Assembly (NCBI GenBank): GCA_035294145.1
Contig: DATGLL010000084.1
Span: 1 to 19,422 of the forward strand
DNA: 19,422 nucleotides
Source: CADDZO01 sp035294145
GTDB taxonomy: Bacteria > Chloroflexota > Dormibacteria > Dormibacterales > Dormibacteraceae
Direction: 5' to 3'
A model generated the notes under the pieces. It was not told the DNA's origin and did not search any database. It saw only the letters and a program-made list of their open reading frames with translations. Every line of letters starts with the position of its first letter. Positions within the stretch are counted from its first letter, which is position 1. The position numbers and the translations under genes are program-made. Of this stretch, positions 7,751 through 15,958 are shown piece after piece.

Positions 7751-7812
7751 CGCGCTCCCATCATAGGATGTCGAGGGCGTCAGCCACCGTCCGCCCCCTA
7801 CCATTACGGAGC

Positions 7813-8841
7813 GTGAAGGTGCTCAGCGAGGGACGTTGCGTGGTCTTCCGGGAGGCGGTCGGGCCTCGCGGGGTGGCGATCGAGGAGCGGCCCCGGACTC
7901 GGGCCGAGGCGGGATCGGTGGCGATCTCTGTGCGGGCGGCGGCTCTGAACCACCTCGACCTCTGGCTCGTGTCAGGCGCCCAGCGGGTGCAGCCTCCACG
8001 GGTGCTCTGCGCCGACGGCGCGGGGGTGGTGGCCGAGTCGACCGACGAACGCTGGCGACCCGGCGACGAGGTGGTGATCTACCCGGTCTCCTGTTGCTGG
8101 CGTTGCGACGCTTGCCGGGCCGGCCAGCAGGTCGCGTGCCCCGACTTCGGCATCCTGGGGGAGCACACCGACGGCACCGCCTGCGAGTTGGTGCACGTGC
8201 CCGCCCAGAACGTGTACCCGAAGCCAGCGGCGCTCTCCTGGGAGGAGGCGGCGGCCTTCCCCCTCACCTTCCTGACCGCTTGGCGGATGATCGTGACCAG
8301 AGCCCGGCTCCAGCCCGGGGAGACGATGCTGGTGGTGGGGGCGGGCGCTGGGGTGGCGACGGCCGCCATCGCCATCGGTCGGTACCTAGGAGCCCGTGTG
8401 CTCGCCACCAGCCGAAGCCAGGCCAAGCGTCAACGGGCCCAGGCGCTGGGCGCCGAGCTGACCTTCGACTCCGCCGGCTTCTCAGGTCCGGTGCGCGAGG
8501 CCAGCGACGGCGGCGTCGACGTGGTCTTCGAGCACGTCGGCCCGGCCACGCTCGAGGAGTCGATCCGCTCCGTGCGCAAGGGCGGTCGGATCGTTTTCTG
8601 CGGCTCCACCACCGGCGTGCGGGCCGAGGTCAACATGCCCCGGCTGTTCTTCGCCCATGCCGACCTGCTCGGCTCCACCATGGGCACCGCGGGCGAGTTC
8701 CAGGCCGTTCTTCGGGCCATCGACCGGGGGCTGCGGCCGGTGGTGGACTCGACCTACCCGCTGGACGAGGCGCAGGCGGCCTTGGAGCGGCTCGATCATG
8801 CCGACCAGTTCGGCAAGGTCGTCCTCCGGGTGTCCGCCTGA
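7813..8841 (+). CDS. zinc-binding, quinone-oxidoreductase-like medium-chain dehydrogenase
   Basis: This protein of about 342 aa is an MDR with a structural-zinc group C95-x2-C98-x2-C101-x7-C109 and an NAD(P) site VVGAGAGVATAAIAIGR. It closes with a standard GRIVFCGSTTG strand and HADQFGKVVLRV. The catalytic-zinc positions are altered: RAAALNHLD replaces the first cysteine, and LCADGAGVV stands where GHE is usual. That places it with the QOR-like members that keep structural zinc but lack catalytic zinc, so a reductase acting on quinones, enones or acyl-type substrates is likelier than an alcohol dehydrogenase. The start is a GTG at 7813 or 7819; the GGAG at 7808-7811 is better spaced for 7819. 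It is divergent from the microprotein and lipid operon, so the 62-bp spacer probably carries both promoters. The surE gene follows 43 bp downstream on the same strand. Confidence 0.85.
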   Translation: MKVLSEGRCVVFREAVGPRGVAIEERPRTRAEAGSVAISVRAAALNHLDLWLVSGAQRVQPPRVLCADGAGVVAESTDERWRPGDEVVIYPVSCCWRCDACRAGQQVACPDFGILGEHTDGTACELVHVPAQNVYPKPAALSWEEAAAFPLTFLTAWRMIVTRARLQPGETMLVVGAGAGVATAAIAIGRYLGARVLATSRSQAKRQRAQALGAELTFDSAGFSGPVREASDGGVDVVFEHVGPATLEESIRSVRKGGRIVFCGSTTGVRAEVNMPRLFFAHADLLGSTMGTAGEFQAVLRAIDRGLRPVVDSTYPLDEAQAALERLDHADQFGKVVLRVSA

Positions 8842-8884
8842 GCGTCACGACCTCGCCTCAAGGCAGGGAAGGGGGACGGCAACC

Positions 8885-9640
8885 CTGATCCTGGTCACCA
8901 ACGACGACGGCATCACCTCGCCCGGCCTCCACGCGTTGTACGACGAGCTGAAACGTCTGGACCAGGTGATCGTGGTCGCCCCGGATGCGGAGCGCTCTGC
9001 CGTTGGTCACGCCATCACGGTCACGACCCCGCTCCGTGTCCAGGAGTTCCGGCGAGGGGAGGAAGTCATGGGCTTCGCCACCAACGGCACTCCGGCCGAC
9101 TGCGTCAAGATCGCCGTCCGCACCCTCCTGGATCCCCCTCCCGACCTGGTCGTCTCGGGCATCAACCGGGGCTCGAACATGGGGACCAACGTCATCTACT
9201 CGGGGACCGTCTCAGCCGCGACCGAGGCGCGCATCCTCGGCATCCCCTCCCTGGCCATCTCGCTCGACACCCACGGCAACGCCGACTGGACGTACGCCGC
9301 CGTCGTCGGCCGCCGGCTCGCCGCCCAGGTGCTCGAGCACGGCCTCCCGCCCCGGGTGCTGCTCAACGTCAACGTCCCCAACCTGCCCGCCAGCCGGATC
9401 CGGGGGCTCAGGGTCACCCGTCAAGGCGATTCCCGCTTCGTGGAGGGGTTCGTGGTGCGAGAGGACCCCCGCCGGCAGCCCTACTACTGGCTCACCGGCT
9501 CCTACGAGGTGGACGATGACGACCCCGAGACCGACGGCTGGGCGGTGGCCAACGGCTACGTCTCGGTGACACCGATCAGCTTCGACCTCACCGCCCACGC
9601 CGCCCGCGCCGAGCTGGTGCGCTGGGGACTCGAGGCCTGA
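8885..9640 (+). CDS. surE: 5'/3'-nucleotidase SurE
   Basis: The product of about 251 aa has the SurE signature: ILVTNDDGITSPG at its N-terminus (Asp7, Asp8 bind the divalent metal), ERSAVGH with Ser38, NGTPADCVKIA, and SGINRGSNMGTNVIYSGTV with Asn94 as another ligand. SurE hydrolyses nucleoside 5'- and 3'-monophosphates and is often linked to stress survival. Homology puts the first residue at a CTG at 8885, since the family begins M-I/R-I-L. No ATG, GTG or TTG lies in frame between the end of the preceding gene and this codon. AGGGGG lies 9 nt upstream, a plausible ribosome site. The next upstream in-frame ATG lies at 8798 inside the dehydrogenase and would add about 29 unrelated residues. 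The gene ends 12 bp from the convergent ftsH stop. Confidence 0.92.
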   Translation: MILVTNDDGITSPGLHALYDELKRLDQVIVVAPDAERSAVGHAITVTTPLRVQEFRRGEEVMGFATNGTPADCVKIAVRTLLDPPPDLVVSGINRGSNMGTNVIYSGTVSAATEARILGIPSLAISLDTHGNADWTYAAVVGRRLAAQVLEHGLPPRVLLNVNVPNLPASRIRGLRVTRQGDSRFVEGFVVREDPRRQPYYWLTGSYEVDDDDPETDGWAVANGYVSVTPISFDLTAHAARAELVRWGLEA

Positions 9641-9652
9641 GCCCGTCGGCGC

Positions 9653-11581
9653 TCAGCCTGCCTCGGCCGCCAGCGCCGGGCGACCCGCCTCCGGCTTGGG
9701 CGGGAGCCCCGTCACCTCGAGGATCTCGGCCTCGTCCAGCGACTCCTCTCGCAGCAGTGCCCGAGCCAGGGCGTCCAGCCGCTGCCGGTTGGCGGCCAGG
9801 AGCCGCCGTGCCTCCTCCAGGCACTCCTCCACGATGCGCCGGATCTCCTCGTCGATGAGGGCGGCGGTGGCCTCGCTGAACGGTCTCTGGAAGGCGGCGG
9901 CGGGAGCAGCCGGCGTCCGATCCTCGCCGGCGAGGTTGAGCGGTCCGACCTTCGGACTCATGCCCCAGCGCAGGACCATGTCCCGGGCGATCAAGGTCAC
10001 CTGCTGGAGGTCGTTCTCCGCCCCGGTGGTGGTCGTCCCGTACACCAGCTGCTCGGCCGCCCGGCCACCGAGGGCGCCGATGATGCGTGCCCGAAGGTAC
10101 TCCTCGGAGTAGTTGAAGCGGTCGTCGACCGGGGCCTGGACGGTGACGCCGAGCGCCCGGCCCCGGGGCACGATCGTGACCTTGCGCACCGGGTCCGCGC
10201 CCGGCACCAGCAGCCCGAGCAAAGCGTGCCCGGACTCGTGATAGGCGACCCGCTCACGATCCTCGGGGGTGAGCATGACCTTGCGCTCCGCTCCCAGCAA
10301 GACCTTCTCCAGGGCGTCGGAGAAGTCGGCCATGGTGACCGCGTCCCGGTCCTTCCTGGCCGCCAGGAGCGCCGCTTCGTTGACCAGGTTCTTCAGGTCG
10401 GCGCCGACCAGGCCCGGGGTCTCTTGGGCCAGCCGGTTCAGGTCCACGTCCGGGGCCAAGGGCACGTGGCGGGTGTGGATGCCGAGGATCGCAGCCCGCC
10501 CGGCCCGATCAGGGGGCTGGACCATCACCCGGCGATCGAAACGGCCGGGGCGAAGGAGGGCCGGGTCCAGCAGATCGGCCCGGTTGGTGGCAGCCAGGAC
10601 GATCACCCCCTCCCTCGGATCAAACCCGTCCATCTCGGTCAAGATCTGGTTCAGGGTCTGCTCGTGCTCGTCGGTGCCACCGATGCGGACGGTGCCGGCC
10701 CGGCTCCGCCCGATGGCGTCCAGCTCGTCGATGAAGATGATGGCTGGAGCCGCCTGCCGGGCTTTCTGGAAGAGGTCGCGTACCCGCGAGGCGCCGACCC
10801 CCACGATCATCTCCACGAACTCGGAGGCGGCCACGCTGAAAAACGGCACCCGCGCCTCGCCGGCCACCGCCCGGGCCAGCAGCGTCTTGCCGGTCCCGGG
10901 CGGGCCGACCAAGAGCACCCCCTTGGGGACGGTGCCGCCCAGGCGGGTGTACCGCTGGGGGTGGCGAAGGAAGTCGACCACCTCCTGGAGCTCGGCCTTG
11001 GCCTCGTCGATGCCGGCCACGTCGTCGAAGGTGGTGGCGGGCCGCTCGGCGTCGTAGAGACGGGCTCGGCTCTGGCCGAAGCCGAACAAGCCGCTGGCCC
11101 CGCTTGGGGCTCGGCGCATCAGGTAGACGAGCCCGGCGATGAGCAGCAGGGCGGGGCCGAAGGTGAGCAGGATCTGCGTCCACACCGAACTCCCACCGAC
11201 CGGCTTGGCCGAGAAGGTCACGTGGTGCTGCTCCAGCAACGGGACCAGGTCGTTGCCGGCGAAGGTCGGACGCTCAGTGACGAAGTAGGTGGAGGAGGTC
11301 TTGGTCCCGGGCTCGGTCACTGGCTTGCGCGTCTGGCCGCTGATCGAGTCGCCCTGGCTGGTGACGCTGACCACGTTCCCGTTCTGGACCTGCTGGAGGA
11401 AGGTGCTGTAAGGGATGGTGACCTGGGTCGGCTGCTGCGGCGCCATCACCACGTTGACGACCAGGTAGTTGAGGAGCAGCAGGAAGCCGAGCGTGACCCA
11501 GAACCGCCAGTCCCGGAGGGTGTCGGAGACCCTCGGCGGCCTGCCGTCGGGTGGCCTCTCACGCGGAGGCTGGGAACTCAT
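9653..11581 (-). CDS. ftsH: ATP-dependent zinc metalloprotease FtsH
   Basis: The 642-aa protein has the full FtsH plan. A first membrane helix at about 28-46, an extracytoplasmic domain to about 134 and a second helix at 135-155 are followed by the AAA+ domain. That domain has GPPGTGKT at 226-233, FIDELDAIG at 283-291, the pore-loop segment EFVEMIVGVGASR at 254-266, and the second region of homology with ATNRADLLDP and arginine finger in RPGRFDRR. The zinc protease domain has HESGH at 448-452. FtsH extracts and degrades misfolded membrane proteins and certain soluble substrates. ATG start at 11581. A TATGAT hexamer lies 16 bp upstream of the start, so it may have its own promoter despite following the DinB-like gene by 62 bp. 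The C-terminal tail is short with no unusual insert. Confidence 0.97.
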   Translation of the reverse strand: MSSQPPRERPPDGRPPRVSDTLRDWRFWVTLGFLLLLNYLVVNVVMAPQQPTQVTIPYSTFLQQVQNGNVVSVTSQGDSISGQTRKPVTEPGTKTSSTYFVTERPTFAGNDLVPLLEQHHVTFSAKPVGGSSVWTQILLTFGPALLLIAGLVYLMRRAPSGASGLFGFGQSRARLYDAERPATTFDDVAGIDEAKAELQEVVDFLRHPQRYTRLGGTVPKGVLLVGPPGTGKTLLARAVAGEARVPFFSVAASEFVEMIVGVGASRVRDLFQKARQAAPAIIFIDELDAIGRSRAGTVRIGGTDEHEQTLNQILTEMDGFDPREGVIVLAATNRADLLDPALLRPGRFDRRVMVQPPDRAGRAAILGIHTRHVPLAPDVDLNRLAQETPGLVGADLKNLVNEAALLAARKDRDAVTMADFSDALEKVLLGAERKVMLTPEDRERVAYHESGHALLGLLVPGADPVRKVTIVPRGRALGVTVQAPVDDRFNYSEEYLRARIIGALGGRAAEQLVYGTTTTGAENDLQQVTLIARDMVLRWGMSPKVGPLNLAGEDRTPAAPAAAFQRPFSEATAALIDEEIRRIVEECLEEARRLLAANRQRLDALARALLREESLDEAEILEVTGLPPKPEAGRPALAAEAG

Positions 11582-11596
11582 GCGTCAATCCCCACG

Positions 11597-11602
11597 ATCA
11601 TA
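11597..11602 (-). promoter_or_regulatory. candidate -10 element of ftsH
   Basis: On the minus strand TATGAT lies 15 nt before the ftsH ATG, a good match to the sigma-70 -10 consensus in an otherwise GC-rich gap. No convincing -35 hexamer is visible at the usual distance. The transcript would have a very short leader of about 8-10 nt. Confidence 0.3.
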
Positions 11603-11643
11603 GAACCGCGGTCCTGGGCATGCCCATCCATGCCAGGGCCAGG

Positions 11644-12129
11644 TCAGCTGGTCGGGGTGAGCTCGGCCAGCTGCCGCACATGTGCCTCCACGTGACCGAC
11701 GAGGACCTCCTCCAGCGCCGCGCCCAAGGTGAGCTCGCGGTCGCCGGCGTGCCCGTGGAAGGTCAGCCGTCGGCCGAGGTCCGCCTCGGTCATCGTCGCC
11801 AGAAGGGCACGCACCCCCTCAAGGCCGGCCTCCACCTCGCCGCGCAGGTCCGCCTCGGAGCGGTCGTGGGCCGACTCCAGCGCCCGACGGCGGCGCTGCC
11901 AGTCGGCCTCGGTGCGCCCCATCTCGGCCCGCCCCCTGAGCACGGCCCGAGCCTGCTCGGTCCAGTACGGGAGCATCTCAGCAAGGTGGGCCAGGACGTG
12001 GTTCCGATCCCAGCGCTCGCCGCTGCTCGGGTCAGGGGGACCGGGCAGGCCCGGACCGATCGCGGGGAGGGCAGCCAGCTCTCGCCTGGCCTGCTCGACC
12101 CGATCGCGGTAGCGTTCGATCTCACCCAT
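11644..12129 (-). CDS. DinB/MDMPI-like four-helix protein
   Basis: This 161-aa protein resembles the DinB / mycothiol-dependent maleylpyruvate isomerase N-terminal superfamily. It is all-helical with a likely metal-binding histidine triad: His48 in NHVLAHLAEM and His146 and His150 in VLVGHVEAHVRQL. The WDRNHVLAHLAEM segment is the family's best-conserved stretch. Members are metal-dependent thiol transferases or stress proteins acting with mycothiol or bacillithiol, but many have no assigned substrate, and nothing here identifies one. The ATG at 12129 has GAGGAG 5 nt upstream. The gene lies 33 bp after upp and 62 bp before ftsH on the same strand. Confidence 0.75.
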   Translation of the reverse strand: MGEIERYRDRVEQARRELAALPAIGPGLPGPPDPSSGERWDRNHVLAHLAEMLPYWTEQARAVLRGRAEMGRTEADWQRRRRALESAHDRSEADLRGEVEAGLEGVRALLATMTEADLGRRLTFHGHAGDRELTLGAALEEVLVGHVEAHVRQLAELTPTS

Positions 12130-12162
12130 GTCGTCTCCTCGCTTCTCCCAGTAGAAGATGCC

Positions 12163-12783
12163 TCAGCCGGTGCCGAACAGACGGTCGCCGAAGTCGCCCA
12201 ACCCGGGGACGATGAAGGCTCGGTCATCCAGCCGCTCGTCCAGGGCGGCCGCATACACGTGCACGTCGGGATGGGTGGCCTCCAGGGCACGAACGCCCTC
12301 GGGGGCGGCCACCACCGAGATCATCCTGGTCCCTCGCCCACCGGCTCGCCGGATGATGTCGAGAGCCTGGACCCCCGAGCCCCCGGTGGCGAGCATGGGG
12401 TCGAGCAGGAGCGGGATCCTCCCCTCGAGCGGAGGCAGCTTCTGGTAGTAGATCCGGGCCACGGCGGTGCGCTCGTCGCGCTCCAGCCCCACGTACCCGA
12501 CGCTGACCTTCGGCAACAGCTCCAGCACCGGCCCCAGGAGACCGAGCCCAGCTCGGAGCACCGGGATCGCGACCACCTCGACGTCGACCCGAGCCACCTC
12601 GGCGGACGCCAGGGGCGTCCTCACCCGGCCCAGCTGCGTGGGAAGGTCCATGGTCGCCTCGTAGAGGAGGAAGGTGATCAGCCGCCGGGCCAGGGCCCGA
12701 AACTCCTCCGGAGGCGTGCGCCGGTCACGCAGGCCCGCCAGGCAGTCCTTCACGACCGGGTGGGGGCTGACGTGCAGGGGCAT
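12163..12783 (-). CDS. upp: uracil phosphoribosyltransferase
   Basis: The 206-aa product is a full-length UPRT, converting uracil and PRPP to UMP in pyrimidine salvage. It carries IPVLRAGLGL at 73-82, the PRPP-binding loop LLDPMLATGGSG at 126-137, and the uracil-binding C-terminus PGLGDFGDRLFGT at 193-205. The ATG at 12783 is chosen because the family starts here and GGAGGGG sits 5 nt upstream. An open frame continues further upstream but encodes arginine- and glycine-rich residues unlike the family. It follows the first XpaC-like gene after 156 bp and precedes the DinB-like gene. Confidence 0.96.
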   Translation of the reverse strand: MPLHVSPHPVVKDCLAGLRDRRTPPEEFRALARRLITFLLYEATMDLPTQLGRVRTPLASAEVARVDVEVVAIPVLRAGLGLLGPVLELLPKVSVGYVGLERDERTAVARIYYQKLPPLEGRIPLLLDPMLATGGSGVQALDIIRRAGGRGTRMISVVAAPEGVRALEATHPDVHVYAAALDERLDDRAFIVPGLGDFGDRLFGTG

Positions 12784-12939
12784 CTCACCCCTCCCCCGGG
12801 GTCGACGTGGGGGGCGACCACGGCCCACCCCTCGACCTCCCCGCGCCGATCGCGGCCGGAGCCAGGCCACCCTCCCTGGCCGCCCTTAGGCAGCGCGAGG
12901 CGGGCCTCCTCACGCGGGGAGAGTGTAGCCGGCGTCGTC

Positions 12940-13599
12940 TCAGGCGGGCCCGAGGTCGTCGCCGTGGCTCCGGCGGCCGAAGTGCTCCTCGAGGAAGCGC
13001 TCGTTGGCCAGCAGCCGATCCACGTTCTGGCGCTGGAGGTCATCGGCGATCTCGTCCAGCTTGGCGTCGAGCAGGCGGAGCTGATCGCGCAGCACCTGCA
13101 GCCCAGTACGGCCATCGGGGGCCACGGGGCGGTCGTCGTACTCCGGCGACAGCGCCAGGTACGCATCCAGCGTCGCCGGCAGGTACTCCTCGGTGGTGCG
13201 ACGGAGGACGAAGAGGTCCTTCGACCCAACCGGGAAGCGATCCGCGTGCTGGAGCAGCAAGGCCGCCTTGTGACGGATCTGCTCCACCATCACCCGCGCC
13301 CCCAGGGGGAGCCGTTCCAACGGGTCCGGCGGGGATGCCGGGGCCGGGGACGGCTCCGGGGCTGGGGGCGGAGACGGAGGCGATGACGGCGCAGGGGGCG
13401 ACGGGGTCCACCACACGTCCTGCCACTGATCGATGCCCAGCCGCTGGAGACGTCGACGACGGGACCGCCGGCGGGGGAGGATGAACAGGGCCATGAAGCC
13501 GTAGGCCAAGCACACCCAGACCAGCCACGGGGCCACAGCCAACCCCAGGATCGCGGTCGCGATCACGACCGCCGCCATCACGACCAGCATGCCCATCAT
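12940..13599 (-). CDS. XpaC-like membrane protein, copy 1 (proline-rich linker)
   Basis: The 219-aa protein has one or two N-terminal membrane helices (about residues 3-41), an arginine cluster (PRRRSRRRR), a proline/serine/alanine-rich linker at about 66-93, and a C-terminal helical domain. That domain contains FPVGSKDLF, EYLPATLDAYLAL and QLRLLDAKLDEIADDL followed by RFLEEHFG. The pattern of a membrane anchor, a conserved YLP..LDAYLAL helix and a closing helical hairpin matches the XpaC family found beside telA in Bacillus. The function of XpaC is not established. The same domain recurs in the next upstream gene, so these are paralogues. An ATG at 13605 is possible, but GGGGAGG abuts it directly and is 6 nt from the ATG at 13599, so I prefer 13599. 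Confidence 0.65.
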   Translation of the reverse strand: MMGMLVVMAAVVIATAILGLAVAPWLVWVCLAYGFMALFILPRRRSRRRRLQRLGIDQWQDVWWTPSPPAPSSPPSPPPAPEPSPAPASPPDPLERLPLGARVMVEQIRHKAALLLQHADRFPVGSKDLFVLRRTTEEYLPATLDAYLALSPEYDDRPVAPDGRTGLQVLRDQLRLLDAKLDEIADDLQRQNVDRLLANERFLEEHFGRRSHGDDLGPA

Positions 13600-13798
13600 C
13601 GTCATCCTCCCCGTCGGGCCGAACGGTCGCCTGGCTCAAGGGAGATGATCACCATCCTGCCTACCTCGGACGTCATCCTACGCAAGCCCGGCCGCCCACC
13701 TGGCCCCCAGCACGATCTCACGGTCGGAGCCCGGGCTCGGCAGGTTCCCCACGCCGTTTCGGCCCACACTTGAAGAACGCCCGATCCTCGCCTGCCGC

Positions 13799-14425
13799 TC
13801 ACCGTCGGGCCGGAAGCCCAAGCTCCCCGCCCCCGAAGCGCTCCTCCAAAAAGCGTCCGTGCGCCAAAAGACGGTCCGAGTCTCGCTGGTACACGGCCTC
13901 GGTGATCTCATCGAGCTTGGCGTCGAGGAGGTCGAGCTGCTCGCGGAGCGCCTGGAGTGGAGTCCGGCCGTCGGGCAGCGACCTGTCGTCCAACTTCGGA
14001 GGAAGCGCGAGGTAAGCGTCGAGGGCGGTCGGCAGGTAGTCGGCGGCCATGCGCTGGATCACGAAGCGGTCCTGGGACCCGGGAGGGAAATCGTCCAGGT
14101 GAGGGAGCAAGTCCAGGATCTCGCGGCGGATCTCGGCCACCTTGGCTTGGATGTCGACCGGCAGCCGGCCGTGGGTGCTCGCGTAGGCGCGATCCAAGGC
14201 CCGACGGATCGTCTCCGGATGGTACGCGACCGGACGGAGCTGGGACGATCGGGGCCCGGGCGTGACCAGCGCCCCCAGCGCGTACAGCACCACCGCCGGC
14301 GCCCACCAGAGCGGGCCGAGCGTCCCCAGGACGTGGAGGATGGCACCCACCATCAGCCCAATCAGGCCCAAGGTGGTGCCAACCAGGTGCTTCGCGCTCC
14401 AGAGGTAACGGAGACGCCGTCGCAC
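13799..14425 (-). CDS. XpaC-like membrane protein, copy 2
   Basis: The 208-aa protein has two predicted membrane helices (about 15-35 and 40-56) joined by a short loop, a linker, and the same C-terminal domain as copy 1. It has VAEIRREILDLLPHLDDFPPGSQDRF, split here as VAEIRREILDL and FPPGSQDRF, then DYLPTALDAYLAL, DGRTPLQALREQL, LLDAKLDEITEAVYQ and RFLEERFG. It lacks the proline-rich linker of copy 1. The GTG start at 14425 has GAGG 5 nt upstream and lies 13 bp after the telA-like stop, so the two are co-transcribed. XpaC-like proteins accompany TelA in many Firmicutes and Actinobacteria, and the pair is thought to act at the envelope. The role is otherwise unknown. Confidence 0.68.
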   Translation of the reverse strand: MRRRLRYLWSAKHLVGTTLGLIGLMVGAILHVLGTLGPLWWAPAVVLYALGALVTPGPRSSQLRPVAYHPETIRRALDRAYASTHGRLPVDIQAKVAEIRREILDLLPHLDDFPPGSQDRFVIQRMAADYLPTALDAYLALPPKLDDRSLPDGRTPLQALREQLDLLDAKLDEITEAVYQRDSDRLLAHGRFLEERFGGGELGLPARR

Positions 14426-14438
14426 GGCCGCCTCGGGA

Positions 14439-15698
14439 TCAGCCCTTGCGCTCGGGCGAGGGCAGCGAGAGCTCGCTGGTCAGCGAGGCGGCCTGGGCCT
14501 GCCCGACCTCGGCCACGTGCGCCCGCTCGATGTAGGTCCGAGCCTTCTCCACCTCCGTGGAAAGCGCGTCCACCGTGCGCCTCATGCCGTCGAGGGCCTG
14601 GACCTTGAAGCGGTCGATCATGTCGATGGTCGCGTACACGTTGTTGAAGGCGGCCTGCAGCTTCTGTACCTCCACGGTGGCGCCGGCGGCCTGCGTGTAG
14701 ACCTGCTCGGTCTGCTGGCGCAGCATCTGGGAGGTGGACTCGATCAGGTTGCCGGTGGTGGTGTTGAGGGCCGTGATCTGATCCAGGACCAGCTTCTGGC
14801 TGGTCAGCGCCTGGGCCACGATCACCGCCGTGCGCAAGGCCGAGATGGTCGTGGTGGTGGCACGGTCCACCCCCTTGATCAGCTCCAGGTTGTTCTTGCG
14901 GATCAGGTCGAGGGCCAGATACCCCTGCATCGACACCGCCAGCTGGGTCAGGATGTCCTGCCGCTTCTGGCGGACGTAGAAGAGCACGTTCTCCTGGATG
15001 GCTCGCGCACGCTCGGGATCGCTCAGCTGCAGCATCTGCACCTTCTGTTCCAGGGCCTCGTCCAGCTTCGCCGCCATGTACGCGTACTGCTCAAGCCGCG
15101 TCTTCATCTGCCAGAGGTTGACCTTCTCCTGGTCGATGGCGGCGTTGTCCCGTTGCAGCTCCTCCTGCCCGTGGTAGAGGGACTGGATGATCGCATCGAG
15201 GCTGCTTTGGGCGGACTGGTAGCGGCGGAAGTAATCGCGCATCCGGTTGCCGAAGGGGAGGACACGGAAGAGCCGACGGCCTCCTCCCAGACCCTGTCGC
15301 TGGGGGTCGAGCTCCTCGATCTGACGACGCAGGGCGAGCAGGGACCGGGACACGTTGGAGCCCTGGCCCAGAGGCCCCTTCTCCATCGCCACCGCCGGTC
15401 GCTCCAGGAGCCGGTTCGAGACCTCGGCCGAGCGCCGGATCTCTTGGTTCCCCAGCTGGACCACGGAGTCGACCTTGCGCTGGAACTCGGGCGAGTGCAC
15501 GTCCAGCTGCGTCAGCGAGTCCACGAAAGCGGTGACGGCCTGCTCGATCTGGCGCGCCGTCGACTCGTCGACCTGGAGCGAGGCAGCGGCCTGCTCCCGG
15601 CTGATGCTCGGCACCGGCTCCGGTGGCGTCAGGACGATCCGATCGCCGGCGCGATCTTCGGTCTCCGCAGGGGGGGATTCAGCTCTCCTGTCGGTCAT
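14439..15698 (-). CDS. TelA-family (toxic anion resistance) protein
   Basis: The 419-aa protein belongs to the TelA/KlaA/YaaN family. After an acidic, disordered first 30 residues it is almost wholly helical, with long coiled-coil-prone stretches. It shows PFGNRMRDYFRRYQSAQSSLD (first block) and LYHGQEELQRDNAAIDQEK. It also has RQKRQDILTQLAVSMQGYLA, DLIRKNNLELIKGVDRAT and TTISALRTAVIVAQAL, the most conserved part of the family. TelA was first linked to tellurite resistance on plasmids, but chromosomal copies are broad stress proteins of unclear mechanism. The ATG at 15698 has GAGGAG 7 nt upstream; a TTG at 15716 is rejected. The two XpaC-like genes follow immediately. There is no TerC/TerD gene in the window. 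Confidence 0.85.
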   Translation of the reverse strand: MTDRRAESPPAETEDRAGDRIVLTPPEPVPSISREQAAASLQVDESTARQIEQAVTAFVDSLTQLDVHSPEFQRKVDSVVQLGNQEIRRSAEVSNRLLERPAVAMEKGPLGQGSNVSRSLLALRRQIEELDPQRQGLGGGRRLFRVLPFGNRMRDYFRRYQSAQSSLDAIIQSLYHGQEELQRDNAAIDQEKVNLWQMKTRLEQYAYMAAKLDEALEQKVQMLQLSDPERARAIQENVLFYVRQKRQDILTQLAVSMQGYLALDLIRKNNLELIKGVDRATTTTISALRTAVIVAQALTSQKLVLDQITALNTTTGNLIESTSQMLRQQTEQVYTQAAGATVEVQKLQAAFNNVYATIDMIDRFKVQALDGMRRTVDALSTEVEKARTYIERAHVAEVGQAQAASLTSELSLPSPERKG

Positions 15699-15915
15699 CT
15701 CGCAGCTCCTCGACAACGCTCCTCAGCGGCCCCACCGAGCCGAGGTGCGATCTCCCTCCCACCGACGGCGTCCCCGCCGAGCAAGGCGCCCCATCGGAAC
15801 CGGCCCGACTCGCGCCCGGCCCCTGGCGAGAGGGCCGATGCCGGGCGTGCCCGTCCGGTATCGTCCGGCCGGGGTGGCATCCAGCACCTCACCCGGCCGA
15901 TGCTACGCCGCCCGA

Positions 15916-15939
15916 GGGCCAGGACGAGGCCCCTGGCCC
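15916..15939 (-). terminator. hairpin after the DtxR-like gene
   Basis: Positions 15916-15923 and 15932-15939 form a perfect 8-bp GC stem with an 8-nt loop, starting about 20 nt beyond the stop of the DtxR-like gene on the minus strand. There is no T-run after it, as is common for terminators in high-GC Actinobacteria, so the termination role is inferred from position. Confidence 0.45.
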
Positions 15940-15958
15940 GGCTTTCGGCCCCCCGCCC

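Noticed and set aside
12861..12880. GCCAGG/CCTGGC hairpin between upp and XpaC-like copy 1
   Set aside because: A 6-bp stem is expected often in sequence this GC-rich, and it lies 60 nt from the nearest stop.
13602..13802. 66-codon frame ending at the start of XpaC-like copy 1
   Set aside because: No family resemblance and atypical Trp/Arg-rich composition; the overlap with the start is probably chance.
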